The notes: generated by a model from the sequence alone, not told the origin. Shown: positions 1 to 8,269, counted from the first letter of the stretch. The stretch is DNA of 35,905 nt from Actinomycetes bacterium (GCA_021803025.1 JAJZQV010000022.1:1-35905), one strand, 5' to 3'. Numbers and translations: made by a program.

Positions 1-5
1 GTTTT

Positions 6-97
6 TCGATTCACCATGTTAAGTAGGCTAATTTTATGGTCTCATGGCAGATTTGCCATGAGAACATCCAGTTCGCCTACTTAACATGGTGAACCGA
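6..97. repeat. 92-bp nested palindromic element, copy 1
   Basis: The outer arms are at about 11-27 (TCACCATGTTAAGTAGG) and 76-92 (CCTACTTAACATGGTGA). An inner perfect 9-bp hairpin (CTCATGGCA / TGCCATGAG, loop GATT) lies at 41-62. The element aligns without gaps to 22076-22167 (about 84% identical by hand) and to 33078-33169. Its left tip reads TCGAT where the other copies have TCGGT, so the last base pairs of the outer stem are imperfect here. It lies just past the 3' end of the glycogen phosphorylase gene. The neighbour on its left is outside the window. No protein is encoded. The nature of the element (REP/MITE-like repeat, bidirectional terminator or protein-binding site) is unknown to me. 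Confidence 0.85.
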
Positions 98-130
98 CCG
101 GGCCCACATAACATGGTGAACCGACCGGGC
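82..130. repeat. Tandem duplication of the palindrome's right arm
   Basis: The 22 bases at 82-103 (TAACATGGTGAACCGACCGG plus GC) recur exactly at 109-130, a 27-bp period. The duplicated unit contains the right outer arm of the 92-bp element plus flanking GACCGGGC, without the left arm or the inner hairpin. It looks like a local slippage or partial duplication event, and it shows that copy 1 has been rearranged at its right edge. Confidence 0.8.
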
Positions 131-147
131 TGCATAGCCACCCGACG

Positions 148-2721
148 TCAGCGGTCGGGGGTCGCTCCCCAGATGCGGGAGAGGTAGTCGCGCATCGACC
201 GGTCGGACGAGAAGAAGCCGCAGCGCGCGATGTTGAGGATCGCAGAGCGGGTCCATGCCTCCTGGTCCGCGTACGCCTCCTCGACCCGCTCCTGGGCGTC
301 GATGTAGGCCTGGTAGTCGGCCAGTGCCATGTACGGGTCATGCTGGACCAAGTTCGAGACGACCGTGTCGAACGCCTGGCGGTCCCCGTCCGAGAACGCG
401 CCGGACGCGATGAGGTCGATGGCGCTCTTGAGCGTCGGGTTGGTCTCGTAGTACTCGCTCGGGTGGTAGCCGGACGCGGTGAGCGCGGCGACCTCCGGCT
501 CGGTCATGCCGAACAGGAAGAAGTTCGCGTCGCCGACGAGCTTGCGGATCTCGATGTTCGCGCCGTCGTCCGTACCGATCGTCAGCGCGCCGTTGAGGGC
601 GAACTTCATGTTGCCCGTACCGGACGCCTCCATCCCCGCGAGGGAGATCTGCTCGGACAGGTCGGCCGCCGGGATGAGCTTCTCGGCGAGCGTCACGTTG
701 TAGTTGGCGGGGAACGCGACCTTGAGCTTGCCCTTGACGCGCTTGTCGGCGTTGATGGTGTCGGCGACCCGGTTGATGAGGTAGATCGTCTCCTTGGCCA
801 TCCGGTAGCCGGGAGCCGCCTTGGCGCCGAACACGACCGTACGTGGCGTGACCGTCGCGGGGTCGAGTCGACCCGAGATGAGCCCGTCGTACAGCGTGAC
901 GATGTGGAGCAGCTTGAGGCTCTGGCGCTTGTACTCGTGGAGCCGCTTCACCATGACGTCGAGCAGGCTGCCCTCGGGCAGGTCGATGCCGTCCCTGGCC
1001 CGCAGCAGTCCGTACAGGCGGCGCTTGTTGGTTTCCTTCGAAGCGCGGAACGCCGCTCGGAAGTCCTCGTCCTCGGCGTACGGCTCGAGCCCCTCGAGCC
1101 GGTCGAGGTCGGTGACCCAGCCGGGGCCGAGCGCGTCGGTGATGAGGGCGCTCAGCGACGGGTTCGCGAGCCGGATGAACCGGCGCGGCGTGACGCCGTT
1201 CGTGACGTTGGTGAACTTGTCCGGCCAGTAGCTGGAGAAGTCAGGCAGGACCTTCTCTGCGAGCAGCCCGGACTGGATCTCGGCCACACCGTTCACCTTG
1301 GTCGCGGCGACGGTCGCGAGGTAGGCCATCCGGATGGAGCGCTGGGGGTACTCGGTGACGATCGACATGCGCCGCGCGCGCAGCTCGTCCTCGGGGTGGG
1401 CCCTGCGGACCTCGGCGAGGAAGATGTCGTTGATCTTGAAGATGATCTCGAGGTGACGCGGCAGCAGCCGGCCCATCAGCTCGGCGGACCACATCTCCAG
1501 TGCTTCCGGCAGGAGCGTGTGACAGGTGTACGCGAAGCACTGCGTCGTGATCTCCCACGCCTCGTCCCAGGGGAGCTTCTTCTCGTCGACGAGGATGCGC
1601 ATGAGCTCCGGCACGGCGATGACTGGGTGCGTGTCGTTGAGCTGGAACATGATCCGCTTGGGCAGGTCGTGGAGGTCGAAGTCCTCCTCGAGCATCTGCT
1701 CGATGAAGTCGTGGAGCGAGCAGGCGACGAAGAAGTACTGCTGCTGCAGCCGCAGCTCCTTGCCCTGCGGGGTCGAGTCCTCCGGGTACAGCACCTTCGT
1801 GATGTTCTCCGCGAACGTCTGGGCTCGTACGGCCTCGGCGTAGTCGCCGGCGTTGAAGATCGCGAGGTCGAACGCCTTCGTCGCCTGGGCGCTCCACAGG
1901 CGCAGCGTGTTGACGCGACCGTTCTGGTAGCCGGGGACCATGAAGTTGTACGGGACCCCGAGCACGTTCCACGCGGGTATCCAGCGGGTACGGGTCACAT
2001 CGCCGTCGAGGTACGTCTCCGTGTGGCCGCCGAAGTCGACCCGAACCGCAGCCTCGGGGTGCGGGAACTCCCACGGGCCGCCCAGAGAGAGCCAGGTGTC
2101 GGGCTGCTCGACCTGACGGCCCTCGACGAACGTCTGCCGGAAGATGCCGTACTCGTAGCGGATGCCGTAGCCGATGCAGGGAACGCTCATCGTGGCGAGG
2201 GAGTCGATGAAGCAGGCGGCGAGGCGGCCGAGGCCGCCGTTGCCGAGACCCGGCTCGACCTCCTGGGCGCGGAGCGTCGCGATGTCGAGCCCGCAGCTCT
2301 CGAGCGCCTTCTCCGCGATCTCCGTGAGGTCGGTCGCGAGGAGCGCGTTGCCGAGCTGTCGGCCGAGCAGGTACTCGGCCGACAGGTAGCCGATCGTCTT
2401 CGCCTTCGAGAGCCGGTTGTGTCGTACCGTCTCGAGCCAGCGCGCCATGAGGTAGTGACGCACGGTCTTGGCCAGCGCGAGGTACTGGTCGTTGACCGTG
2501 GAGCCGGACAGCGACACTCCCTGGCTGCCGTTGAGCTCACGGAGGAACTCCTTCACGAAGCCGTCCACCGAGTGGGGCGGCGTCGTGACCGGGGCCATGG
2601 CGATGGGATGGGTCGGCTGGAAGTGCGGGCCGAGCCGGCGCGTCTCGCTGCTGGGCGTCTCGTCCGCGTGAACGGCTGGAGCGTTCACGTCGGCCTCGTC
2701 GGGGATGGACTCTGCGGTCAT
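148..2721 (-). CDS. glgP: Glycogen/starch/alpha-glucan phosphorylase
   Basis: Glycosyltransferase family 35 enzyme, 857 aa from the chosen ATG at 2721, close to the usual 800-850 aa. It releases glucose 1-phosphate from alpha-1,4-glucans by phosphorolysis in the cytoplasm. The pyridoxal-phosphate attachment signature is clear near the C-terminal third (EASGTGNMKFALNGALTIGT, PLP lysine in GTGNMK), followed by DDGANIEI. Other family blocks are NGGLGRLAACFIDS, QLNDTHPVIAVPELMR and VKRLHEYKRQ. An in-frame extension up to 2874 is arginine-rich and unlike the family, so I reject it. The first about 50 residues (acidic, Pro-rich) before the conserved core are variable. It is divergent from the rhomboid gene at 2916. 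Substrate (glycogen or maltodextrin) cannot be told from sequence. Confidence 0.96.
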   Translation of the reverse strand: MTAESIPDEADVNAPAVHADETPSSETRRLGPHFQPTHPIAMAPVTTPPHSVDGFVKEFLRELNGSQGVSLSGSTVNDQYLALAKTVRHYLMARWLETVRHNRLSKAKTIGYLSAEYLLGRQLGNALLATDLTEIAEKALESCGLDIATLRAQEVEPGLGNGGLGRLAACFIDSLATMSVPCIGYGIRYEYGIFRQTFVEGRQVEQPDTWLSLGGPWEFPHPEAAVRVDFGGHTETYLDGDVTRTRWIPAWNVLGVPYNFMVPGYQNGRVNTLRLWSAQATKAFDLAIFNAGDYAEAVRAQTFAENITKVLYPEDSTPQGKELRLQQQYFFVACSLHDFIEQMLEEDFDLHDLPKRIMFQLNDTHPVIAVPELMRILVDEKKLPWDEAWEITTQCFAYTCHTLLPEALEMWSAELMGRLLPRHLEIIFKINDIFLAEVRRAHPEDELRARRMSIVTEYPQRSIRMAYLATVAATKVNGVAEIQSGLLAEKVLPDFSSYWPDKFTNVTNGVTPRRFIRLANPSLSALITDALGPGWVTDLDRLEGLEPYAEDEDFRAAFRASKETNKRRLYGLLRARDGIDLPEGSLLDVMVKRLHEYKRQSLKLLHIVTLYDGLISGRLDPATVTPRTVVFGAKAAPGYRMAKETIYLINRVADTINADKRVKGKLKVAFPANYNVTLAEKLIPAADLSEQISLAGMEASGTGNMKFALNGALTIGTDDGANIEIRKLVGDANFFLFGMTEPEVAALTASGYHPSEYYETNPTLKSAIDLIASGAFSDGDRQAFDTVVSNLVQHDPYMALADYQAYIDAQERVEEAYADQEAWTRSAILNIARCGFFSSDRSMRDYLSRIWGATPDR

Positions 2722-2915
2722 TGGGTCACCGTAACGCTGCCGTCTTTGAGAGGCGATATCGTCCACCCTCTGCACAGAGCGTGTCGAGATGCGAGCCGAA
2801 CCCGACCTTGAACGTGCTATACGGCGGTATGCGGGACCGTCCGTGCGGCATGCCAGGATGTTCCCGTGAGTCATGGGACCGGAATCTCGCCGACGCGACC
2901 AGCGAGGGACGACGC

Positions 2916-3821
2916 GTGACCGAGACGGGGTCGATGACGTGCTACCGGCACGAGGGCGTCGCAGCCGGCATCGTGTGCACGCGCTGCAAGAGGCCGATCT
3001 GCCCGGCGTGCATGGTCGACGCAGCCGTCGGCTTCCAGTGCCCGGAGTGCACCCGGCAGGGTGCGCGGGAGACGCGGCAGGGCCTCCTGCCGTACGGCGG
3101 CTACCCCAGCCGTGACCCGCGCCTGACGTCGATCGTGCTCATCGTCGTCAACGTCGTCGTGTGGCTTCTCGCCTCGAGGGGCTCGCTCGGCGACCATCTC
3201 GGGCTCGCACCACGGGGAGTGTGCCTCGCCGCGAACGACCCCACGTCGTACTACCCGGGCGCACTCCAGGCGGCCTGCACGGCCAACGGCGGCGCCTGGG
3301 TGGCGGGCGTGTCGAGCGGCGCCTGGTGGCAGGTGGTCACGTCTGTGTTCACGCACCTGACGTTCGTCCACCTGGCCGTCAACATGGTCTCCCTGTTCGT
3401 CATCGGACCCATCATCGAGCGCGTCCTCGGGCGGACGCGGTTCCTCGTGCTCTACGGGATCTCGGGCCTCGCGGGCTCGGCGAGCGTCATGTGGCTGACG
3501 AGCCCGGACGCCTCGACGGTCGGCGCATCGGGCGCACTGTTCGGCCTCATGGGTGCCCTGCTGCTCCTCTCGTACAAGGCGAAGGGCAACTTCGTCCAGG
3601 TGCTCGTCGTCCTCGGCGCCAACGTCGCGTTCACGCTGTTCTACGTGGGGACGATCTCGTGGCAAGGCCATTTCGGCGGCCTGGCCGGGGGACTCGTCGC
3701 GGCGTGGGTCATCGCGTACGCCCCGCGGGAGCGCAGGCGCCAGGTCCAGGTGTACGGACTGGCGGCTCTGACGATCCTCATCCTCGCCGCGATCGTCGCG
3801 AAGGCTCTCATGCTCGGCTGA
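2916..3821 (+). CDS. Rhomboid intramembrane serine protease with N-terminal zinc finger
   Basis: 301 aa from a GTG start preceded by AGGGAC; an ATG six codons later is an alternative. Residues 9-45 hold a cysteine/histidine cluster (C9, H12, C21, C24, C29, C32, C42, C45) resembling a B-box-type double zinc-binding module. About six membrane segments follow from residue 71. Rhomboid signatures are present: N156 in the HLAVN segment, the catalytic serine motif GASG (S205) and the catalytic histidine H252 in WQGHFGG. The protein should therefore be an active intramembrane protease with its zinc finger on the cytoplasmic side. The fusion of a B-box-like module to a rhomboid is, to my knowledge, common in Actinobacteria. 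The substrate is unknown. It is divergent from the phosphorylase gene. Confidence 0.9.
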   Translation: MTETGSMTCYRHEGVAAGIVCTRCKRPICPACMVDAAVGFQCPECTRQGARETRQGLLPYGGYPSRDPRLTSIVLIVVNVVVWLLASRGSLGDHLGLAPRGVCLAANDPTSYYPGALQAACTANGGAWVAGVSSGAWWQVVTSVFTHLTFVHLAVNMVSLFVIGPIIERVLGRTRFLVLYGISGLAGSASVMWLTSPDASTVGASGALFGLMGALLLLSYKAKGNFVQVLVVLGANVAFTLFYVGTISWQGHFGGLAGGLVAAWVIAYAPRERRRQVQVYGLAALTILILAAIVAKALMLG

Positions 3822-3867
3822 GTCGCCAGGCCTTGGGGAGCTAGGGTCGGCCTCAGGGGGTGCCACC

Positions 3868-4788
3868 ATGCAAGAACTGCTCACGACGCTGGGACCGCTC
3901 ACCGCGGACCGCGTGGGGATGGTGCTGCCCCACGAGCACATCTTCGTCGACCTGGCGCCCATCGGCGCGGCGAGCTACCAGAGCGCCGACCCGGACGACG
4001 TGGTGCGGCTCATGGCTCCCGAGATCGAGAAGATCCAGGAGCAGGGGGTCAGCGCACTGGTCGAGTGCACGCCCGTTGGCGTCGGCCGCAGGGTCGACGT
4101 CGTCTCGGCCGTCTCGCGGGCCACACAGTTCCCCGTCGTTGTCGCGACCGGCATCTACCGGGAGCCGTGGGTGCCGGAGTGGGCGCACGCGGCCACGGAG
4201 TCGGCCCTGGCCGAGTGGATGCTGGGCGAGCTGACCGACCAGGTCGAGCAGACGGGCGTACGGGCCGCATGGATCAAGCTCAGCGCCGGCGACGACGGGA
4301 TCACTCCGACGGAGTCGAAGATTCTGAGGGCCGCGGCGCACGCCGGCGCACAGACCGGCGCGGTCATCGGCAGTCACACGGTCCACGGTCGTGTGGTGCG
4401 TGACCAGCTCGACATGCTCGAGGGCGCCGGGTACTCGCCCGAGCGCTTCATCTGGATCCACGCCCAGTCCGACCCCGACGTCGCGCTCCACCTGGAGATG
4501 GCCGAGCGCGGCTGCTGGGTCGAGTACGACAACATCGGCAGCGACGACCCCGGAGACGCCCGGCTCGTCGCGTGGATCCTCGAGCTGCTTGCGGCCGGCC
4601 ACGGCGACAGGCTGCTGCTCAGCCAGGACAGAGGGTGGTACAGCCCCTCGACGCCGGGCGGCGGCACGCCGCGCCCGTTCACGTACCTGGTCAGGGAGTT
4701 CCTGCCCAGGCTGCGCGAGGCGGGCGTGGACGAGTCCACGATCACGCGACTCACCTGCACGAACCCCTTCCACGCCTTCAGCCGATGA
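3868..4788 (+). CDS. Phosphotriesterase-family metal-dependent hydrolase
   Basis: 306 aa from ATG, with a G-rich ribosome-binding site (CAGGGGG) about 7 nt upstream. It belongs to the amidohydrolase superfamily, phosphotriesterase/lactonase branch. The binuclear metal ligands can be traced: HEH (H22, H24) near the N-terminus, K137 in WIKLSAGDDG (the lysine normally carboxylated), H170 in GSHTVHG, H198 in IWIHAQSD, and D254 in LLSQDRGW. Members of this branch hydrolyse lactones or organophosphates; many bacterial homologues have no assigned substrate, so I name only the family. It lies 46 bp downstream of the rhomboid gene on the same strand, so co-transcription is possible but there is no obvious functional link. 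Confidence 0.9.
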   Translation: MQELLTTLGPLTADRVGMVLPHEHIFVDLAPIGAASYQSADPDDVVRLMAPEIEKIQEQGVSALVECTPVGVGRRVDVVSAVSRATQFPVVVATGIYREPWVPEWAHAATESALAEWMLGELTDQVEQTGVRAAWIKLSAGDDGITPTESKILRAAAHAGAQTGAVIGSHTVHGRVVRDQLDMLEGAGYSPERFIWIHAQSDPDVALHLEMAERGCWVEYDNIGSDDPGDARLVAWILELLAAGHGDRLLLSQDRGWYSPSTPGGGTPRPFTYLVREFLPRLREAGVDESTITRLTCTNPFHAFSR

Positions 4789-5317
4789 CGCACGAGCACG
4801 ATCCGGGCCCTCACGGCCGGCGAAGCCCCTCGTGCTCCCTCCCGCAGCGCCGCCGCCGAGCATCGGCGCCGCTCGGTACCGTGATGGCGTGACTGCCCGC
4901 CCCCCCGGCGGTGGCGCTGCTTTCGAACCAGCTCCGCGTCTACCTGTTCCGCGATGACCGCGGTCGCGCGCTGTACGCGCGGACGCGCCGGCGACCGGCG
5001 ACGCCGTGTCTGGTCGTACTGGGGCGACCTGCGGGGACGTCGGCAACTCGCCCGCCTCGCGGAAGGACCGTGCGACGAGCGACTCTGTCGGCAGCTCGAT
5101 CTCGGCCGGGGCCCCCCGCTGGTAGTGCTTCACCCAGGGCGCGACCACGGCGACGACACGACTGCCCGACCCTCCCCGCCCGCGGGCGACCCGACCCCTC
5201 GGCACCATCCGCGTGGCCGGGGCGGCCTGGGTGAGAGCAGCCCTCGGCGGCCCGTCCAGCGCGGCCCGCGGCGCCGCTCGGTAGAGTGTCGGCTTTCCAC
5301 GTACCAAGGAGCAACGG
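4789..5317. other. 529-bp gap between hydrolase and OTC genes
   Basis: No intact gene is convincing here. On the plus strand a GTG at 4889 opens only a 22-codon frame. On the minus strand a stretch around 4960-5208 has coding-like composition (see separate entry). The ribosome-binding site of the next gene (AAGGAGC, about 5305-5311) closes the gap. I saw no strong terminator hairpin or regulator-binding palindrome. Confidence 0.5.
4960..5208 (-). pseudogene. Possible coding relic on the minus strand, unidentified
   Basis: Read on the minus strand from about 5208, this stretch translates to protein-like sequence including APWVKHYQRGAPAEIELPTE and SLVARSFREAGELPTSPQ. Its third codon positions are almost all G or C, as in real genes of this genome. 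The frame stays open into the antisense of the upstream hydrolase, with no proper stop or ribosome-binding site, and the part beyond about 4960 turns into Arg/Gly/Pro-rich shadow sequence. I read it as a possible fragment of a lost gene, but chance is a real alternative because high GC alone gives long open frames. No family was recognised. Confidence 0.25.
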
Positions 5318-6322
5318 ATGGTCGACCTGGTCGGTCGGAGCTTCCTCAAGGAAGTCGACTTCACCCGCGAGGAGTTCACGTACCTCGTGGACCTCGCCGC
5401 GGACCTCAAGGCGGCGAAGAAGTCTCGCCGCGAGACGACGATGCTCGAGGGCCTCAACCTCGCGCTGATCTTCGAGAAGACCTCGACCCGTACCCGCGCG
5501 GCCTTCGAGGTCGCCGCGTACGACCAGGGCGCCCACGTCACCTACCTCGACCCGTCCGGCTCCCAGATCGGGCACAAGGAGTCCCCGAAGGACACGGCCC
5601 GGGTGCTGGGCCGCATGTACGACGGGATCGAGTACCGCGGCGCGGGACAGTCGATCGTCGAGGAGCTCGCGAAGCATGCCGGCGTGCCGGTCTGGAACGG
5701 CCTCACCAACGAGTGGCACCCCACGCAGAGCCTGTGCGACCTCCTCACGATGCGTGAGCACACGGGCAAGGACTTCTCCGACATCTCGTTCGCGTACGTC
5801 GGCGACTCCCGCTACAACACGGGGAACTCCCTCCTGGTGACCGCCGCGCTCATGGGCATGGACGTACGGATCGTGGCGCCGACGCCGCTCCAGAACTGGC
5901 CCCACGTCGTGAGGCAGGCGCAGTCGCTCGCCGAGGAGTCGGGTGCCCGCATCACGATCACCGACGACGTCGACGAGGGCGTCAAGGGCGTGGACGTCGT
6001 CTACACGGACGTCTGGGTGTCCATGGGCGAGCCCAAGGAGGTGTGGCTGGAGCGGGTGCCGATGCTCCTGCCGTACCGGGTCGACCGGAGCCTTCTCGAC
6101 CGCACCGGCAACGCCGACGTGAAGTTCATGCACTGCCTCCCGGCGTTCCACGACCTCAACACGTCGCTCGGCTCGGAGGTCCAGCGCCTGTCGGGTATCG
6201 ACGGCGGCCTCGAGGTGAGCGACGAGGTCTTCGAGTCGGAGGCGAGCATCGTGTTCCACCAGGCCGAGAACCGCCTCCACACGATCAAGGCCATCCTCGT
6301 CGCGACGCTGGTCGGCGCATGA
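5318..6322 (+). CDS. argF: Ornithine carbamoyltransferase
   Basis: 334 aa from ATG, with AAGGAGC upstream. It condenses ornithine and carbamoyl phosphate to citrulline, or runs the reverse phosphorolysis in catabolic enzymes. The carbamoyl-phosphate loop STRTR is at residues 56-60, HPTQ at 134-137, and the ornithine-binding/catalytic HCLP block (MHCLPAFHD) near 270. Length and the GSQIGHKES / [18 protein letters not shown] segments match the long enterobacterial ArgI/ArcB type rather than the approximately 310-aa ArgF usual in actinobacterial arginine operons. No other arg or arc gene is adjacent, so an anabolic or catabolic role cannot be decided and arcB is an alternative symbol. Its stop overlaps the next start (ATGA at 6319-6322). 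Confidence 0.93.
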   Translation: MVDLVGRSFLKEVDFTREEFTYLVDLAADLKAAKKSRRETTMLEGLNLALIFEKTSTRTRAAFEVAAYDQGAHVTYLDPSGSQIGHKESPKDTARVLGRMYDGIEYRGAGQSIVEELAKHAGVPVWNGLTNEWHPTQSLCDLLTMREHTGKDFSDISFAYVGDSRYNTGNSLLVTAALMGMDVRIVAPTPLQNWPHVVRQAQSLAEESGARITITDDVDEGVKGVDVVYTDVWVSMGEPKEVWLERVPMLLPYRVDRSLLDRTGNADVKFMHCLPAFHDLNTSLGSEVQRLSGIDGGLEVSDEVFESEASIVFHQAENRLHTIKAILVATLVGA

Positions 6323-6801
6323 AGGTCCTCATGGTCTGCACGGGCAACATCTGCCGCTCGCCCATGATGGAGCGGGTGGCCGCCGCTCACGCCGCACGCG
6401 AGAGCGTGGACGTCCGGATCATCTCGGGCGGTACGTCCAGCGAGGAGACGGGCAACCCCATCGACCATCGCGCCCGCCGAGTGCTGGAGCGCGCCGGGTA
6501 CGACGCCGGCCACCATCGCGCCCACCAGGTCACCGCGCGCGAGGTGGAGGAGGCCGACCTGGTCATCGCCGCCGAGGAGCACCACCGGCAGCGGCTGCTC
6601 CGGCTCGCGCCCGAGGCCGACGTGCGGCTGCTGAGCGACTTCGACCCCGACCTGGCCGACGGTACGGGCCTGCCCGACCCCTGGTACGGGCCCGACTCGG
6701 ACTTCGACGAGACTCTCACGGCGGTGGAGGCCGCGATGCCGGGCCTGCTGGCCCACCTCAAGGAGCGTACGAACTGGGCCCAGGGCGTCAGGACGGTGTG
6801 A
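6319..6801 (+). CDS. Low-molecular-weight protein tyrosine phosphatase
   Basis: 160 aa. The ATG at 6319 overlaps the stop of the carbamoyltransferase gene, implying translational coupling. The N-terminal phosphatase loop is complete: V-C7-TGNIC-R13-S, the C-X5-R-S signature with nucleophilic C7. The general-acid loop is DPWYGPD near residues 115-121. The family removes phosphate from protein tyrosine, or in some Firmicutes arginine; the substrate here is unknown. Pairing with an OTC gene is unusual and gives no clear functional clue. The last 14 bases overlap the 3' end of the convergent gene at 6788-7420. Confidence 0.92.
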   Translation: MKVLMVCTGNICRSPMMERVAAAHAARESVDVRIISGGTSSEETGNPIDHRARRVLERAGYDAGHHRAHQVTAREVEEADLVIAAEEHHRQRLLRLAPEADVRLLSDFDPDLADGTGLPDPWYGPDSDFDETLTAVEAAMPGLLAHLKERTNWAQGVRTV

Positions 6802-7420
6802 CCCGCAGGTTCGAGAAGTAGGCCTCTGTGCCGACGTCGACGAACAGCCCGATGTCGCCCCGCGGGGCGGCTGCTCGGTTCACCGGGATGACAAGGGACA
6901 CGTCGCCGTCGACGAGGGCGACGAGGCGGGTGCCGTCGATCTGCACCGAGACCCGGGTCCACTGGTCCAGGCCCGGGGCGGAACCCGTCGAGGGGGTCGG
7001 GGGCTGGAGGCTGTCGAACGGCCACTGCTGGTACGTGACGAACTGGGCGGCTCGGCGGGTCCACGCGGTCGGAGGCTTGTGACGCGGGCCGTTGAGGGGA
7101 CGCACCTCGGCCTGCCGGGAGCGGCGGTCGCGGTTCGAGACACGATAGGCGAGGCCTGCGAGAGGGGCGGCGGCGGGCGACGCACCCTCGTACAGCCGGC
7201 TCCACACGTCGACCTCGAGGGCGACGTCCTCGAAGCAGATGGGCAGCGAGACGAAGGTCGGGAGGTCGACGCTGCCACCGTCATCGTCTCGGTAGCGGGT
7301 CATGTCCTCGGAGAGCGCGACCCTCAGGGACGTCCGGCCGTGAACGTGCTTGATGTGGGCGACGTCGGTGTGAGCGACGGCGCGCCCGGGCACGACCGCG
7401 AGGTCGTACGTCACGTCCAT
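6788..7420 (-). CDS. Hypothetical protein with LamG/jelly-roll-like fold
   Basis: 210 aa from ATG at 7420, with GGAG about 9 nt upstream. There is no signal peptide or membrane segment. Alternating beta-strand-like segments ([57 protein letters not shown]) resemble the concanavalin/LamG beta-sandwich seen in glycosidase-associated and DUF1080-like domains: strands, then a turn with DG, and a C-terminal 'GDIGLF...YFSNLRV' strand pair. Carbohydrate binding is therefore an inference from fold resemblance only. It runs tail to tail with the phosphatase gene and overlaps it by 14 bp. The fold call is moderate; the existence of the gene is fairly secure from its conserved-looking core. Confidence 0.65.
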   Translation of the reverse strand: MDVTYDLAVVPGRAVAHTDVAHIKHVHGRTSLRVALSEDMTRYRDDDGGSVDLPTFVSLPICFEDVALEVDVWSRLYEGASPAAAPLAGLAYRVSNRDRRSRQAEVRPLNGPRHKPPTAWTRRAAQFVTYQQWPFDSLQPPTPSTGSAPGLDQWTRVSVQIDGTRLVALVDGDVSLVIPVNRAAAPRGDIGLFVDVGTEAYFSNLRVTPS

Positions 7421-7883
7421 CTGGTCGGCTCCATTCCGGTCCCTTGCATGGACAAGAGTGCCATACCCAGGTCGAGCAGGGTTGAACGCCGGGCCGGATC
7501 ACTCTCGGCCCCCATCTGAGCCGCTGTGATGGAATGGCCGGTCATATCCAAGAAGTCTCTCATCGTCGGGTTGTGGCGCGCTCGCCATCGCCTTCGAGTC
7601 GATGAGCGTGGGTACCGCCATGCCGGCCGCGGCCGCCGACCTCGGCCAGCGCGAGCTGTACACCACAGACGCCCGGCGAGAGCCCGAGATCGCGACCGCG
7701 CGACAGACCGCGGAACGCCGAGCCCCGCCCGTCCGCGATGTCCATCCGCGACCTCCAAATGTGAGCAGTTCACCCCCTGCCGATGTGTACGCCGTGGCAC
7801 CTCGCTGTGGCTCCGCTGTGAGCCTGCGGGGCTTCAGCGCGCTTCAAGGCAAGCGGCCTGTGGCAACGGGAGACGGCGGGAGG

Positions 7884-7920
7884 AGCAACGAAAAGGGCCC
7901 ACGGCGTGTGCCGTCGGCCC
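7884..7920 (-). terminator. Rho-independent terminator of the candidate small RNA
   Basis: On the minus strand an 11-bp stem with one mismatch (GGGCCGACGGC / GCCGTGGGCCC) and ACAC loop is followed by TTTTCGTT. The T-run makes the orientation unambiguous: it ends transcripts coming from the right, which has no protein gene on that strand for hundreds of bases. Confidence 0.8.
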
Positions 7921-7998
7921 GAAGGGATCTGCTCGCTTGTGGCGCGGGCCCGCCGGGGGGATAGGGGGCCCGCGCCGCAACCAAGCAGATGCTCCATG
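7884..7998 (-). ncRNA. Candidate small RNA resembling actinobacterial 6C RNA
   Basis: Read on the minus strand from about 7998, an outer 7-bp stem (ATCTGCT at 7990-7984 with AGCAGAT at 7933-7927) encloses a 10-bp perfect stem (GGCGCGGGCC / GGCCCGCGCC, 7976-7967 with 7950-7941). The 16-nt loop of that stem is CCCTATCCCCCCGGCG, containing six consecutive cytosines. A rho-independent terminator follows immediately (7920-7884). A structured, C-rich-loop RNA of about 100 nt ending in a terminator fits what is known of the actinobacterial 6C sRNA (also called B11 in Mycobacterium), which regulates mRNAs by C-rich loop pairing to G-rich sequences. The exact 5' end is inferred and may lie near the palindrome at 7995-8006. 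Family identity is my judgement from structure, not from a covariance search. Confidence 0.6.
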
Positions 7999-8269
7999 CT
8001 TGCATGTTCCGCCCACGTACGCCAGTGATGGGGAGAGCGTTTCGTCCGGGGGTGAGCACCAACCGCTCGACGCCGCGGGCGCGACCACGACGTGGGTGAC
8101 CCGACGCGCGGGACGGCAGGCGGCGAGAGCGGCGCCGGCCCGGGTGGGTGCCGATCTGCCCGGTCGGGGGTTGGCTCCTCGTCCGGGGTGACAGAGTGGG
8201 GTGGGTCGGCCCCAGTGGCCTGGGGGCGGCAGGACGACACCCGTATCGGGTCGAGACGAAGGAGACAGT

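Larger units (their letters stand above)
7421..8269. other. 849-bp intergenic region
   Basis: No protein gene is convincing. Several open frames cross the region on both strands, but they are Arg/Pro-rich, lack ribosome-binding sites, or use A/T third positions more than neighbouring genes. The supported content is a candidate C-rich small RNA with terminator on the minus strand (7884-7998), a CATGC-TT-GCATG palindrome at 7995-8006, and the ribosome-binding site AAGGAGA ahead of the GTG at 8270. Nothing certain is seen in 7421-7880 or in 8010-8250. Confidence 0.5.

Noticed and set aside
6-97. tRNA or rho-independent terminator identity for the palindromic elements
   Set aside because: No cloverleaf or CCA-like end, no T-run, and both arms are symmetric; a U-less terminator role remains open and is listed as a finding.
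340-2811. Long plus-strand open frame (823 codons) opposite glycogen phosphorylase
   Set aside because: It is an antisense shadow: Arg/Val/Glu-rich repeats, no family similarity, no ribosome-binding site, and it fully overlaps a clear phosphorylase.
7411-7570. Minus-strand frame ending MRDFLDMTGHSITAAQMG... just upstream of the beta-sandwich gene
   Set aside because: Its TGA overlaps the next start, which looked like coupling, but about a third of its third positions are A/T, unlike true genes here, and the upstream part is shadow sequence.
7526-8191. Several open frames of 120-220 codons on both strands in the gap before the DinB-like gene
   Set aside because: Arg/Pro/Gly-rich, no ribosome-binding sites, no recognisable fold, and they run through the terminator and the candidate small RNA.
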